Source: Butyribacter intestini
GTDB taxonomy: Bacteria > Bacillota > Clostridia > Lachnospirales > Lachnospiraceae
Assembly (NCBI GenBank): GCA_001414325.1
Contig: LLKB01000001.1
Span: forward strand, 873,699 to 937,698
Direction: 5' to 3'
DNA length: 64,000 nucleotides
The notes beneath the pieces are model-generated. The model worked only from the letters and a program-made list of their open reading frames with translations. It had not been told where the DNA came from and made no database searches. Each line of letters begins with the position of its first letter. The stretch's first letter is position 1. A program made the translations under genes and the position numbers. Shown in pieces: positions 7,621 through 17,119 of the stretch.

Positions 7621-9423
7621 ATGAAAACCGTAGTAGAAAAACTTGAAAATCTTAGAAATAAAATGAAAGAAAATGATGTGCAGGCATACATTATCTGCAC
7701 GGAAGATTATCACGGCTCAGAGTATGCCGGTGATTATTTTAAGGAAAGAGAATATATGTCAGGTTTTACAGGTTCGGCGGGAACTTTAGTCATACTTTAT
7801 GATGAAGCTGCATTGTGGACTGACGGCAGATATTTTTTGCAGGCGGAGGATGAGCTTTCAGGAAGTACGATAAAGCTTATGAAGATGTTTCAGACGGGTG
7901 TACCTGCGATTGAGGAATATCTTTATGATAAACTTTCAGATAGTGACAGGATTGGTTTTGATGGCAGAACATTAACTACAGCATTTGCCGAGAAAATATA
8001 TAACAAGGTGTCTTCTAAGAATATAACATTTAAGTATGATATTGATCTTGTTGGTGAGCTTTGGAAGGACAGACCAATGCTTTCTAAAGAAAAGGTCTGG
8101 AAGCTCGATGAAAAATATACCGGTTTACATTCCTCTCAAAAGTTTATAAATGTGCGTGCAAAGATGAGTGAGAATGGTATTGATACTTTGATTGTATCAG
8201 CACTCGATCAGATAGCATGGCTTTTAAATCTTAGAGGAAATGATGTGCTTTGTAATCCCGTATTTCTTTCATATATGATGATATTTAGGGATAGAGCGGT
8301 CTTATATGCTGCCAATGAGATTTTTGATGATGGAATTTTGAGTTATCTTAAAGAACTTAATGTAGAAGTAAGAGATTACGACATATTTTATGATGAGTTG
8401 AAAAAAATTGATAAAAACAGTAAAATACAACTTGACTATGCTAACTCAAATTATTGCACAAAAATGTGCATACCGGCAGATGCTTTCGTGTTAAATAAAA
8501 AAAGTCCTATTATTTTAATGAAAGCAGTAAAGACAAAGTGCGAATATGAAAATGAGAAAGCAGCCCATATAAAAGACGGAGCTGCGGTTACAAAATTCAT
8601 GTACTGGCTGCAAAAAAATGTCGGAAAAGAAAAAATTACTGAGATAAGTGCTGCTGAGAAACTTGAACAGTTTAGGTGTGAGCAGGACGGTTATCTGGGA
8701 GCTTCTTTTACGCCTATTATGGCATTTGCCGAGCACGGTGCGATTGTTCACTATTCTGCAACAGAAAAGTCAAATGCGGTTCTCGAACCAAGAAGTTTTC
8801 TACTCTCGGATACAGGTGGACATTACATAGAGGGAACTACCGACATAACGAGGACATTTCCTCTGGGAAAGCTAACAGAGGAAGAAAAGAAAGCTTATAC
8901 TGTTGTGTTGACTGCTCATTTGAGATTGGCAGCAGCAAGATTTCCATATGGAATGACGGGAACACAGCTTGATGCCATAGCGAGAGAGCCTTTGTGGCAG
9001 CATGGAATGGATTTTAATCATGGAACAGGACATGGTGTCGGATATATTTTAAATGTTCATGAGGGACCAAACGGAATAAGCTGGCAGATGAGAAATAAAA
9101 AACTGCCATATGCAGTATTTGAAGAGGGTATGATAACTTCAAATGAGCCCGGCTTTTACCAGGAGGGAAGATTTGGAATCCGTCATGAAAATCTTATTTT
9201 GTGCCTTAAAGATAAGAAAACACCTTATGGACAGTTTATGAGATTTGAAAATCTTACATTTGTCCCGTTTGACTGGGATGCTATTGATGTAAGATATATG
9301 ACTGAAAGTGATGTTTGCAGGTTAAACAGGTATCACAAAGCCGTATATGAAAAAATATCACCGTTTTTAAGTGAGGATGAGAAAATATGGCTTGAGGAAA
9401 AGACAAGAGAACGCCTTAAATAG
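7621..9423 (+). CDS. Xaa-Pro aminopeptidase (aminopeptidase P, M24 family)
   Basis: A 600-residue cytoplasmic protein of the long, three-domain aminopeptidase P type, which removes N-terminal residues preceding proline. Two creatinase-like N-terminal domains are followed by the M24 metallopeptidase fold. The five metal ligands are visible: two Asp in SDTGGHYIEGTTDITRT (about residues 396-412), His in HGTGHGVGY, Glu in SNEPGFY and Glu in RHENLI. The ATG at 7621 is preferred, with AAAGGA upstream; a TTG at 7603 in the same frame is possible. The ribosome-site region directly abuts the right flank of the palindromic element. Confidence 0.93.
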   Translation: MKTVVEKLENLRNKMKENDVQAYIICTEDYHGSEYAGDYFKEREYMSGFTGSAGTLVILYDEAALWTDGRYFLQAEDELSGSTIKLMKMFQTGVPAIEEYLYDKLSDSDRIGFDGRTLTTAFAEKIYNKVSSKNITFKYDIDLVGELWKDRPMLSKEKVWKLDEKYTGLHSSQKFINVRAKMSENGIDTLIVSALDQIAWLLNLRGNDVLCNPVFLSYMMIFRDRAVLYAANEIFDDGILSYLKELNVEVRDYDIFYDELKKIDKNSKIQLDYANSNYCTKMCIPADAFVLNKKSPIILMKAVKTKCEYENEKAAHIKDGAAVTKFMYWLQKNVGKEKITEISAAEKLEQFRCEQDGYLGASFTPIMAFAEHGAIVHYSATEKSNAVLEPRSFLLSDTGGHYIEGTTDITRTFPLGKLTEEEKKAYTVVLTAHLRLAAARFPYGMTGTQLDAIAREPLWQHGMDFNHGTGHGVGYILNVHEGPNGISWQMRNKKLPYAVFEEGMITSNEPGFYQEGRFGIRHENLILCLKDKKTPYGQFMRFENLTFVPFDWDAIDVRYMTESDVCRLNRYHKAVYEKISPFLSEDEKIWLEEKTRERLK

Positions 9424-9512
9424 TTGTGGTACTTTTGATAAGTATTAAAAGTGAGATGTCCGGAAAAAATATTGATATAATATATTCAAAATAAAATTGA
9501 AAGGTATTAAAA

Positions 9513-9938
9513 ATGGTAAATGAAGACAAAGTAAGAATAATGACGGCAATGGCAAGAGAGGAAAAAAAATATGGCAGTGAGATTACGGAAAATATGCAGT
9601 TCTTTAAAAAGGATTATGTCCGCAGTCATGTACTTGCTGTATTATGGAGTTATACTATAGCATATTTGTTGTTGTTTTTTCTCATAATATTTTATAATAT
9701 AAATTATATACTGCTGAATTTTGTTGTGATTGATTATCTGACAGTTGGAATGGTTATGCTGTTTTCATATGCACTGTTATTTTTTCTATGCGTGCTGATA
9801 TCAAGGATACATTACCTGGAAAAATATGAAAATGAGCACAGGATATTGGAAGAATATTATGACAATGTACTAAAATTAAAAAAAATTTATGCTGAGGACG
9901 GGAAGGAGACAGAGGATGTCAATACTGCTGGAAATTAG
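9513..9938 (+). CDS. Small membrane protein of unknown function
   Basis: 141 residues, not recognised. A charged N-terminal region of about 35 residues is followed by two or three strongly hydrophobic helices (about 40-100), then a charged, coiled-coil-like tail rich in Glu, Lys and Tyr. The ATG at 9513 follows AAAGGTATT. It overlaps the next membrane protein gene by 23 bases, so the two are translationally linked and lie just upstream of cdaA-cdaR. A role near c-di-AMP signalling is suggested only by position. Confidence 0.65.
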   Translation: MVNEDKVRIMTAMAREEKKYGSEITENMQFFKKDYVRSHVLAVLWSYTIAYLLLFFLIIFYNINYILLNFVVIDYLTVGMVMLFSYALLFFLCVLISRIHYLEKYENEHRILEEYYDNVLKLKKIYAEDGKETEDVNTAGN

Positions 9939-10989
9939 GGATTATATTCAAAAATTTTATCAGAAATATGCTGCCGTATTAAATGTAATATTGCGGTTTT
10001 TAGCAGCATTTATTACATTTTTTGCGACAAACCGTGTAATTGGATTTAATCCGTATCTTGACCATACATACACGGAACTCGTTTTTGCTGCTGTTTCAGT
10101 GGTGTTTCCTGTACAGATATTGTTGTTTTTTGAAGCAGTTTTTATAATATTGCATATACTATATGTTTCACATTATCTTGCATTTGTCACAGCTATATTT
10201 TTTGCAATCCTGTATTTTGTGTATGTAAGATTTATACCAAAGGACGGATATGTTATTTTGTCAATGCCGGTACTTTCTTCATTTGGGGCACCATACATAC
10301 TTCCGATACTGCTTGGTATTACTGCAGATCCGATAGCAATAATCCCTGAGTCGATAGGTGTGATAGTCTATCATTATTTACAGAATGTTATATCAGTTGT
10401 AAGTACCTCCACCGAAGACAGCATCAATCTTTACCACCTTGTGCTGAAACAGACATTTAATGATAAAGAACTTTATATAACACTAATTGTTTTTTCAATA
10501 GTTACAATATTTGTTTATTTTATTAGAAATTCAAAAATAGACTATTCTTTTGAAATAGCAATCATAAGCGGAGGTTTTTTAAATACAATATTGCTTTTGT
10601 TTATGAACTTTTTTATGGATATAAATATTAATGTTTTCAGATTTTTTATAACAATGATATTGTCTGTTGCATTTGTATGGCTGGTGCAGCTTTTCAGGCT
10701 TTCGTTAAATTATGCAGGCGTGGAAAATCTACAGTTTGAAGATGATGAGTATTATTATTATGTGAGGGCAGTTCCCAAAAATAATATTACTAAAGCTGAT
10801 AAAAATGTCAAAAGATACAATGCTCATAATTTTATAAGACATCATGACGATTCTCAGAATATTACGGAAACAAATAAAGAAAATGAAGAACATAATGATT
10901 CAGCAGGTGAAGATTTTGACCATAATTTTGATTTTACGGTATCACTTGATGATGAATATATAAATAATATTGAAAAAAAAGAGAAATAG
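9916..10989 (+). CDS. Polytopic membrane protein of unknown function upstream of cdaA
   Basis: About 357 residues, not recognised. Some eight hydrophobic helices occupy residues 20-265; the C-terminal 90 residues are hydrophilic and acidic (many Asp, Glu, Asn and His), probably a cytoplasmic tail. The ATG at 9916 has AAGGAGAC upstream and is preferred to the in-frame ATG at 9889. It overlaps the preceding small membrane protein and ends 48 bases before cdaA, consistent with one operon of two unknown membrane proteins, cdaA and cdaR. Confidence 0.65.
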   Translation: MSILLEIRDYIQKFYQKYAAVLNVILRFLAAFITFFATNRVIGFNPYLDHTYTELVFAAVSVVFPVQILLFFEAVFIILHILYVSHYLAFVTAIFFAILYFVYVRFIPKDGYVILSMPVLSSFGAPYILPILLGITADPIAIIPESIGVIVYHYLQNVISVVSTSTEDSINLYHLVLKQTFNDKELYITLIVFSIVTIFVYFIRNSKIDYSFEIAIISGGFLNTILLLFMNFFMDININVFRFFITMILSVAFVWLVQLFRLSLNYAGVENLQFEDDEYYYYVRAVPKNNITKADKNVKRYNAHNFIRHHDDSQNITETNKENEEHNDSAGEDFDHNFDFTVSLDDEYINNIEKKEK

Positions 10990-11037
10990 ATATAAAATAT
11001 ATATCATAAAAAGCGATTAAAATGACATGGAGGAACA

Positions 11038-11913
11038 ATGGAGGCTGTATTTTCATTACTTAAAGAGTATTTTTATGTATTATCTTTTCCAAAAGTTGGC
11101 TTGACTGACATTTTAGAAATATTGATAATAGCGTTTACTATATACCATGTGAGTTTATGGGTTAAAAAAACCAGGGCATGGGCACTTGTAAAAGGTATAT
11201 TGATATTATTTTTATGCTATATCATTGCATATCTTTTGGATATGAGTGTGATTTTATGGATATTTAATAAAACACTTGCCATAGGAATCACAGCATTGCT
11301 TATCGTGTTTCAGCCTGAACTCAGAAAAGCACTTGAAGAACTTGGAAAGAAAAATATCGTTCGTTCTATCGTTCCTTTTGACGAGCAGAAAGACAAGAAC
11401 AAAAGATTTTCGGACAAGTCCATAAATGAGATTATTCGTGCCACGGTAGAGATGGCTAATGTAAAGACTGGTGCACTTATAATACTTGAAAAGGATATTG
11501 TACTTTCTGAATATGAAAGAACAGGTATAAATCTGGATTCGGCAATAAGTTCCCAGCTCCTTATAAATATATTTGAACATAACACACCGCTTCATGATGG
11601 TGCCGTTATAATAAGGGGTGACAGGATAGTGGCGGCAACCTGTTATCTGCCTTTATCGGACAATCTTGGGTTGTCTAAAGAACTCGGTACAAGACACAGA
11701 GCAGGAGTTGGCATTAGTGAGGTAAGTGACAGCCTTACTATAATCGTTTCGGAGGAAACAGGTAAGATTTCTGTTGCCATAGGCGGAAAGCTTTTAAGAA
11801 ATGTAGATGGTGATCTTCTCAGAAAGCAGATAGATGAATTGCAAGGTAATACATCTGAGACAAAGAAACGATTCAGAATTAATTTTCATTCAAAGAAATC
11901 AAAGCAAAACTAA
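11038..11913 (+). CDS. cdaA: Diadenylate cyclase CdaA (c-di-AMP synthase)
   Basis: 291 residues: three N-terminal membrane helices (about 15-95) and a DAC catalytic domain. The two signature motifs of diadenylate cyclases are present: LHDGAVII (about residue 184) and RHRAG (about 218). The enzyme condenses two ATP into c-di-AMP, which controls potassium and osmolyte homeostasis and wall integrity in Firmicutes. cdaR starts 14 bases downstream, the usual cdaA-cdaR arrangement. The ATG at 11038 follows CATGGAGGAACA. Confidence 0.97.
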   Translation: MEAVFSLLKEYFYVLSFPKVGLTDILEILIIAFTIYHVSLWVKKTRAWALVKGILILFLCYIIAYLLDMSVILWIFNKTLAIGITALLIVFQPELRKALEELGKKNIVRSIVPFDEQKDKNKRFSDKSINEIIRATVEMANVKTGALIILEKDIVLSEYERTGINLDSAISSQLLINIFEHNTPLHDGAVIIRGDRIVAATCYLPLSDNLGLSKELGTRHRAGVGISEVSDSLTIIVSEETGKISVAIGGKLLRNVDGDLLRKQIDELQGNTSETKKRFRINFHSKKSKQN

Positions 11914-11927
11914 ATCGGGGGTTGATT

Positions 11928-13310
11928 ATGAAAGAAGAAACAAAGAGTATTTATTTGAAAAATCTTGGCATAAAAATTGTTTCTGTTTTGCTGGCAATGA
12001 TCATATGGATGATAATCATAAATATTGATGATCCGTATAAGACGAGAACATTCAGTGTAAATGTAGAGACAATAAACGAAAGTGCACTTCAATCGGTAAA
12101 CAAGGTATATGAAGTAATCGACGGCAATACAGCAAATGTCAAAGTACGAGGCAAAAAAAGTGTTGTAGATAAATTAGAGGCATCTGATATAAAAGCTACG
12201 GCGGATCTTTCTGATCTTTCCGCAGTAAATGCAGTTGCGATAAAACCATCGCTTATGGTGAATGTTTCGTCAGAGGTGACTTTAGAGTGTGATCAGGTTC
12301 TTAAAGTATCGCTGGAGGACAGAGCGAGCAAACAGGTTAAGATCAATGTTATTACGGAAGGAAATCCACAGAAAGGATATAGTATAGGCGAGTGTATTGC
12401 AAAGCCAAATATGATAGAAGTATCCGGAGGAGAATCAGCAATAAATCAGATAAAAACAGTTAATGTTTATCTTAATGTAAGCAATGTATCTGATGATTTT
12501 ACGAAACGGCTTACACCGGCGGCATATGACTCAGATGGAAACAAGATTACATCAAGTACGCTGACTTTCAGCTATGATACCGTAAAGGTCAGTGCAAGTG
12601 TATTAGAGATAAAGAAAGTTCCTGTGAAAGTGAAGATAATCGGAAAGCCGGCAGAGGGTTATCGTTATATCGAGACGAACTGTCTGCCTAAGGAAGTTGA
12701 GATAGCAGGACGCCCAAGAGTGCTTTCTAATATAAGTGCGATTCTGATTCCGGTTGAAATATCAGGTATGAACAGCGATTCAAGAAAACTCGAACAGGAT
12801 ATTATGGTAAGCGATTATCTGCCTGAAAATGTTACAGTGCTTGATGAGTATTCAACAGTATCTATCAAGATAGTCATAGAACAACTGTTTAAGAAAAAAA
12901 TACAGATTGCATTGAGTGACATAACATTCGGAGGGCTGGAAGACGGATACGAAGCTATACCGGAATCAGACTTGTCTAATATATATATAATGGTTGCGGG
13001 AACTGCTTCAGAACTTAAAAAACTTAATACTAAGACCGTAAATCCATATATAAACTGCCGTGGACTTGATGACGGAACATATTCGATAAGACTTCAGTGT
13101 GATGTGGGAGATGAATGTGAAATAATCAGCCAGCCGAAGGTTAAAGTGCGGATAAAAAAGAAATCTTCTGATAACAAAAATGATGAAGAAAATAAAGTCA
13201 GTGCAACAGGCAAGCCTAAGGCAACAAGCAAGCCGACACTGCAGCCGACACAGGAGAGTACGGATACCGGTGATGACGATAATGATAGTGGAGCAGATGA
13301 AGAGAACTAA
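11928..13310 (+). CDS. cdaR: CdaR/YbbR-domain regulator of CdaA
   Basis: 460 residues. A short cytoplasmic N terminus is followed by one membrane helix (about 15-32, VSVLLAMIIWMIIINID) and then a large outer part made of several YbbR repeats (about 35-410). The tail is low-complexity, rich in Lys, Thr, Pro and finally Asp/Glu. In Bacillus and Listeria CdaR binds CdaA and modulates c-di-AMP synthesis from the extracytoplasmic side. The ATG at 11928 follows a GGGGG stretch. Confidence 0.92.
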   Translation: MKEETKSIYLKNLGIKIVSVLLAMIIWMIIINIDDPYKTRTFSVNVETINESALQSVNKVYEVIDGNTANVKVRGKKSVVDKLEASDIKATADLSDLSAVNAVAIKPSLMVNVSSEVTLECDQVLKVSLEDRASKQVKINVITEGNPQKGYSIGECIAKPNMIEVSGGESAINQIKTVNVYLNVSNVSDDFTKRLTPAAYDSDGNKITSSTLTFSYDTVKVSASVLEIKKVPVKVKIIGKPAEGYRYIETNCLPKEVEIAGRPRVLSNISAILIPVEISGMNSDSRKLEQDIMVSDYLPENVTVLDEYSTVSIKIVIEQLFKKKIQIALSDITFGGLEDGYEAIPESDLSNIYIMVAGTASELKKLNTKTVNPYINCRGLDDGTYSIRLQCDVGDECEIISQPKVKVRIKKKSSDNKNDEENKVSATGKPKATSKPTLQPTQESTDTGDDDNDSGADEEN

Positions 13311-13343
13311 ATAAGTACAATATAAAATGAGGTTAATGAAAAT

Positions 13344-13382
13344 AAGCCGGAAATCAAATTTAATGATTTCCGGCTTGTTTTG
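13344..13382. terminator. Bidirectional intrinsic terminator between cdaR and typA
   Basis: AAGCCGGAAATCA/TGATTTCCGGCTT, a perfect 13-bp stem with an AATTTAA loop, followed by GTTTTGTT on the + strand. The minus strand reads CTTATTTTC after the stem, so it can also end typA transcripts. Confidence 0.88.
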
Positions 13383-13412
13383 TTATAGAATATATGAAAT
13401 TTATGGTATAAC

Positions 13413-13428
13413 GAGTACAAATGTACTC
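13413..13428. repeat. 16-bp palindrome GAGTACAAATGTACTC
   Basis: GAGTACA-AA-TGTACTC lies about 22 bases beyond the typA stop. An almost identical palindrome (GAGTACATATGTACTC) lies six bases beyond the stop of the M14 carboxypeptidase gene at 42199. Confidence 0.5.
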
Positions 13429-13449
13429 ATTTTAAATTTGATGCACTTA

Positions 13450-15282
13450 CTATTTTGCATTTTTCTTAGAACGGAATCTAAGTGTTGAATCAAGTATTTT
13501 CTTACGGATACGAAGATTTTCAGGAGTAATCTCAAGTAATTCATCTGTATCAATAAATTCAAGTGCTTCCTCAAGACTTAACTTCTTTGGAGGAATGAGC
13601 TTGAGTGCATCGTCTGCTGAAGAAGAACGTGTATTTGTAAGATGTTTTGTCTTGCATACATTCAATTCAATATCTTCTGCCTTTCCGTTCTGACCGATAA
13701 CCATACCGGCATAAACTTTTTCACCAGGTCCTACAAAGAGAGTACCACGCTCCTGGGCACTGAACAATCCATAAGCAACAGTCTCACCGGACTCAAATGC
13801 AATAAGAGAGCCCTGCTTTCGATATGCAATATCTCCCTTATATGGACCGTATTCTTCAAACATTGTGTTGAGAATACCATTTCCTTTAGTGTCTGTCATA
13901 AACTCACCACGGTAACCGATAAGTCCTCGTGATGGGATGAGGAACTCAAGTCTTGTAAATCCGCCGCCGATAGATGACATTCCCTGAAGTTCACCCTTAC
14001 GGTTGCTGAGCTTCTGGATAACATTTCCTGAGAAATCGTCAGGAACATCAATATAAGCACGCTCCATAGGCTCTAACTTTTTGCCGCGTTCGTCTGTCTT
14101 ATAGAGAACTTCTGCCTTACTTACGGCAAATTCATAACCCTCACGGCGCATATTTTCGATGAGTACTGAAAGATGGAGCTCACCACGGCCTGAAACCTTA
14201 AAACTGTCAGTATTTTCAGTTTCTTCAACTCTTAAACTTACATCATGGTTTAATTCGCTGAAAAGTCTGTCACGAAGATGTCTTGAAGTGACAAATTTTC
14301 CCTCCTGGCCGGCAAGCGGGCTGTCATTTACTATGAAATGCATTGCTATTGTTGGCTCAGAAATCTTCTGGAATGGGATTGCTACGGGATTTTCAGGAGA
14401 GCAGAGGGTATCTCCAATATGAATATCTGCAATACCTGAGATGGCAACGATAGAACCGATACCTGCTTCTTTGACTTCCACTTTATTAAGTCCGTCAAAC
14501 TCATAAAGTTTGCTTATCTTTACACGCTGCATCTTGTCTTTATCATGATGATTCACGATAACAACATCCTGGTTTACGCTGACTTTTCCATTGTCCACTT
14601 TACCGATACCGATACGACCTACATATTCATTGTAGTCAATAGTGCTGATAAGCACCTGTGTTCCGGCATCAGGATCACCCTCAGGGGCAGGGATGTAGTC
14701 AAGAATAGTCTCAAAAAGAGGAACCATGTCTTTTCCTTCTTCATCCATACTGTAAGATGCGATACCTGCTTTTGCTGAAGCATAGATAAATGGGCAGTCA
14801 AGCTGTTCCTCGCTTGCATCAAGGTCGATGAATAATTCAAGCACCTCATCTACAACTTCGGCAGGGCGTGCTTCCGGACGGTCTATTTTGTTGATGCAGA
14901 CAATAACCGGAAGATTAAGTTCTAAAGCCTTTTTCAGAACGAATTTGGTCTGAGGCATAGCACCTTCAAAGGCATCGACTACAAGTACAACACCGTTTAC
15001 CATTTTAAGTACACGCTCAACTTCTCCACCAAAATCAGCATGTCCCGGTGTGTCAATAATGTTAATCTTAGTATCTTTATATGTGATAGCAGTGTTTTTA
15101 GATAAGATAGTGATACCGCGTTCTCTTTCTATATCACCTGAATCCATTACTCTTTCAGCGACTTCCTGATTAGAACGGAAAACACCACTCTGTTTGAGCA
15201 GCTCATCTACCAATGTAGTCTTACCGTGGTCTACATGGGCGATGATAGCAATGTTTCTTATATCCTCGCGTTTAATATTCAT
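13450..15282 (-). CDS. typA: Translational GTPase TypA/BipA
   Basis: 610 residues, the family's standard length. The GTPase domain carries [11 protein letters not shown] (G1), RGITI (G2), [11 protein letters not shown] (G3) and NKID (G4), followed by EF-G-like domains and the BipA C-terminal domain. It is a ribosome-associated GTPase linked to ribosome assembly at low temperature and to stress. It is one of only two minus-strand genes in the window, faces cdaR, and has a good promoter on its 5' side. The ATG follows TGGAGGCAATATA when read on the minus strand. Confidence 0.97.
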   Translation of the reverse strand: MNIKREDIRNIAIIAHVDHGKTTLVDELLKQSGVFRSNQEVAERVMDSGDIERERGITILSKNTAITYKDTKINIIDTPGHADFGGEVERVLKMVNGVVLVVDAFEGAMPQTKFVLKKALELNLPVIVCINKIDRPEARPAEVVDEVLELFIDLDASEEQLDCPFIYASAKAGIASYSMDEEGKDMVPLFETILDYIPAPEGDPDAGTQVLISTIDYNEYVGRIGIGKVDNGKVSVNQDVVIVNHHDKDKMQRVKISKLYEFDGLNKVEVKEAGIGSIVAISGIADIHIGDTLCSPENPVAIPFQKISEPTIAMHFIVNDSPLAGQEGKFVTSRHLRDRLFSELNHDVSLRVEETENTDSFKVSGRGELHLSVLIENMRREGYEFAVSKAEVLYKTDERGKKLEPMERAYIDVPDDFSGNVIQKLSNRKGELQGMSSIGGGFTRLEFLIPSRGLIGYRGEFMTDTKGNGILNTMFEEYGPYKGDIAYRKQGSLIAFESGETVAYGLFSAQERGTLFVGPGEKVYAGMVIGQNGKAEDIELNVCKTKHLTNTRSSSADDALKLIPPKKLSLEEALEFIDTDELLEITPENLRIRKKILDSTLRFRSKKNAK

Positions 15283-15621
15283 TATATTGCCTCCATTATT
15301 AAAATTTCATACAAAAAAGTTCACAGATATTTATTATATCGAAAATAGTCGTTATATACAAGATATAAAAATTAACAAAAATGTAATCAAAAAGAGAATA
15401 ATATAGTGTAAAATAGTTATTATCTTTTAAAATATCAAAAATATATGGATATTTTTGTAAAAAAGATGTATTTTATAATAGAGATGTCGAAAAATGATAT
15501 ACTTAAATAGGGAGATAGGGGGAATTTACTGTTCTAAAAAAGATAAAATGTCATATAATTTATTAAAACAAAATACAAGCGGGTCATAACACACCTGCAA
15601 AATAATGGAGGAAAAGAAAAT
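15283..15621. other. AT-rich divergent intergenic region between typA and the SSB-like gene
   Basis: 339 bases without a gene. It holds the typA promoter on the minus strand and a weak AT-only inverted repeat (AAAATATC...GATATTTT, around 15428-15456). For the rightward SSB-like gene only the ribosome site (TGGAGGAAAAG) is clear; TATAAT-like hexamers occur but none has a well-spaced -35. Confidence 0.6.
15333..15361 (-). promoter_or_regulatory. Sigma-A promoter of typA
   Basis: Read on the minus strand: TTGTAT, 17 bases, TATAAT. It lies about 50-80 bases before the typA ATG. Confidence 0.75.
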
Positions 15622-16254
15622 ATGTTGGATAAAGTGTTTACGAATAACCAGGTAACTATTGCAGGAGAAGTTGTAAGTGATTTTACTTTCAGCCATGAAA
15701 TCTATGGTGAGAATTTTTTCTTAGTGAACATAGCGGTAAGCAGACTCAGCGATTCATGTGATATTATTCCGGTTATGGTATCAGACAGACTTATGGATGT
15801 TAAGGGCGATTATAAGGGATGTATCTTACAGGCAAGCGGCCAGTTCAGATCTTATAACAGACATGAGGAGACTAAGAACAGACTTGTTTTATCAGTTTTT
15901 GCAAGAGAGGTATCATTTGTTGAGATTCCAGAAGGAGAACAAAATCCTAACCACATATTCCTTGACGGATATGTATGTAAGAAACCGGTATATAGGAAAA
16001 CACCTCTTGGCAGAGAGATAGCAGATGTATTGCTTGCAGTAAACAGACCGTATGGCAAATCAGATTATATTCCATGTATCTGCTGGGGAAGAAATGCAAG
16101 ATATGCAGACCAGTTTGAAGTTGGTGCACATGTTCAGCTCTGGGGCAGGATTCAAAGCAGGGAATATCAGAAAAAGATTGATGAGGAAGTTTATGAAAAG
16201 AGGGTTGCATATGAGGTGTCAGTAAGTAAACTTGAGTATCTCTCAGAGGAATGA
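15622..16254 (+). CDS. Single-stranded DNA-binding protein-like, tandem OB folds
   Basis: 210 residues that read as two consecutive OB-fold domains. The first is about residues 8-100 (ITIAGEV-type opening strand, ILQASGQFRSY). The second is about 105-207 (HIFLDGYVCKKPVYR, DYIPCICWGRNA, VQLWGRIQSREYQ). The second half shows the strand pattern of bacterial SSB or PriB proteins. The acidic, Pro-Phe-ending C-terminal tail of true SSB is absent, so it is not the housekeeping SSB. A role in replication or repair as a nucleic-acid binder is likely but unproven. The ATG follows TGGAGGAAAAGAAAAT. Confidence 0.78.
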   Translation: MLDKVFTNNQVTIAGEVVSDFTFSHEIYGENFFLVNIAVSRLSDSCDIIPVMVSDRLMDVKGDYKGCILQASGQFRSYNRHEETKNRLVLSVFAREVSFVEIPEGEQNPNHIFLDGYVCKKPVYRKTPLGREIADVLLAVNRPYGKSDYIPCICWGRNARYADQFEVGAHVQLWGRIQSREYQKKIDEEVYEKRVAYEVSVSKLEYLSEE

Positions 16255-16283
16255 CAATCTTATTTATAAGAAAATTTATCAAT

Positions 16284-16325
16284 GAACCTTGTGACAGGTT
16301 CAGCTTAAAAGTTTCTGACGAAACT
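16284..16325 (+). other. Two consecutive perfect hairpins in the SSB-like/cobO gap
   Basis: GAACCT-TGTGAC-AGGTTC (16284-16301) is followed after eight bases by AGTTTC-TGAC-GAAACT (16310-16325). Both loops end in TGAC. No T-tract follows, so they are not a standard terminator. I do not recognise a known riboswitch class. Confidence 0.5.
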
Positions 16326-16437
16326 AAGAAAAATGAGGTTAAGGATAGAGAGGTATAATCATAATAAACATAATAACATACATTACTGACTAAGGAATTA
16401 AAAAAATAAGGTAGATTTTTTAAAATAAATGTGATAG

Positions 16438-16491
16438 AATGGCTAGAGTTGACGATGGTATTTTGTAAAGTCGTTATCTGGCCATTCTTAT
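16438..16491 (+). other. Long-loop hairpin upstream of the corrinoid adenosyltransferase
   Basis: GAATGGC near 16438 pairs with GCCATTC near 16485, with a weaker inner GACGAT/GTCGTT pairing; TTATTATT follows. It may be a leader structure or weak terminator. The conserved boxes of a cobalamin riboswitch are not present. Confidence 0.35.
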
Positions 16492-16527
16492 TATTAAATT
16501 AAGAATCCGGAAAGAAATGAGGGAAAA

Positions 16528-17025
16528 ATGGGAAAAAGAATAGTTCAGGTTTTTTACGGACCGGGCAAGGGAAAGACTTCTGCTGCCGTAGGACAGTGCA
16601 TCAGGGCGGCGAGTCTCGGACAATCAGTTATAATCATTCAGTTTCTTAAGGGAAAGGATGCAGAGGAGTTTAATTTCCTTGAAAGACTTGAACCTGACAT
16701 AAAGCTGTTCAGGTTTGAAAAATCTGAGGAATCATATGATCTTCTTTTGCCATCACAGCAAAAAGAGGAAAAGCAGAATATCCTCAATGGATTTAATTTT
16801 GCAAAGAAAGTCATTGATACGGGTGAGTGCGATGTATTAGTGCTCGATGAAGTTTTAGGACTTTTAGATATTGGTCTTATAGAAGTTTCGGATATAATAA
16901 AGTTGATAGAACTCCGTGATGATTATACAAGACTTGTGCTTACAGGAAGAAATCTGCCTGAGGAACTTAGAGAGTATGTTAATATCATATCAAAACTTGA
17001 TCTTGAGAAAGATGACATGAAATAA
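16528..17025 (+). CDS. Corrinoid adenosyltransferase (CobA/CobO/BtuR family)
   Basis: 165 residues, matching the P-loop CobA/BtuR family that transfers adenosyl from ATP to cob(I)alamin or a corrinoid precursor. The P-loop GPGKGKTSAAVGQ is at residues 11-23. The conserved acidic segment VLDEVLGLLDIGLI is near residue 110, followed by VLTGRNLPEEL near the end. It stands alone without other cobalamin genes. The stop lies in a 14-bp tandem duplication (CATGAAATAAATTT, about 17014-17041). Confidence 0.88.
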   Translation: MGKRIVQVFYGPGKGKTSAAVGQCIRAASLGQSVIIIQFLKGKDAEEFNFLERLEPDIKLFRFEKSEESYDLLLPSQQKEEKQNILNGFNFAKKVIDTGECDVLVLDEVLGLLDIGLIEVSDIIKLIELRDDYTRLVLTGRNLPEELREYVNIISKLDLEKDDMK

Positions 17026-17119
17026 ATTTCATGAAATAAATTTGATTTAAAAAGTACACAACAAGTGTAACTATTTTGAATATAATATTATATACATAAT
17101 TGATGAGGAGGAGATAGTT

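Noticed and set aside
16255-16527. Cobalamin riboswitch upstream of the corrinoid adenosyltransferase
   Set aside because: Hairpins are present, but the conserved B12-box and the core junction sequences of that class could not be found.
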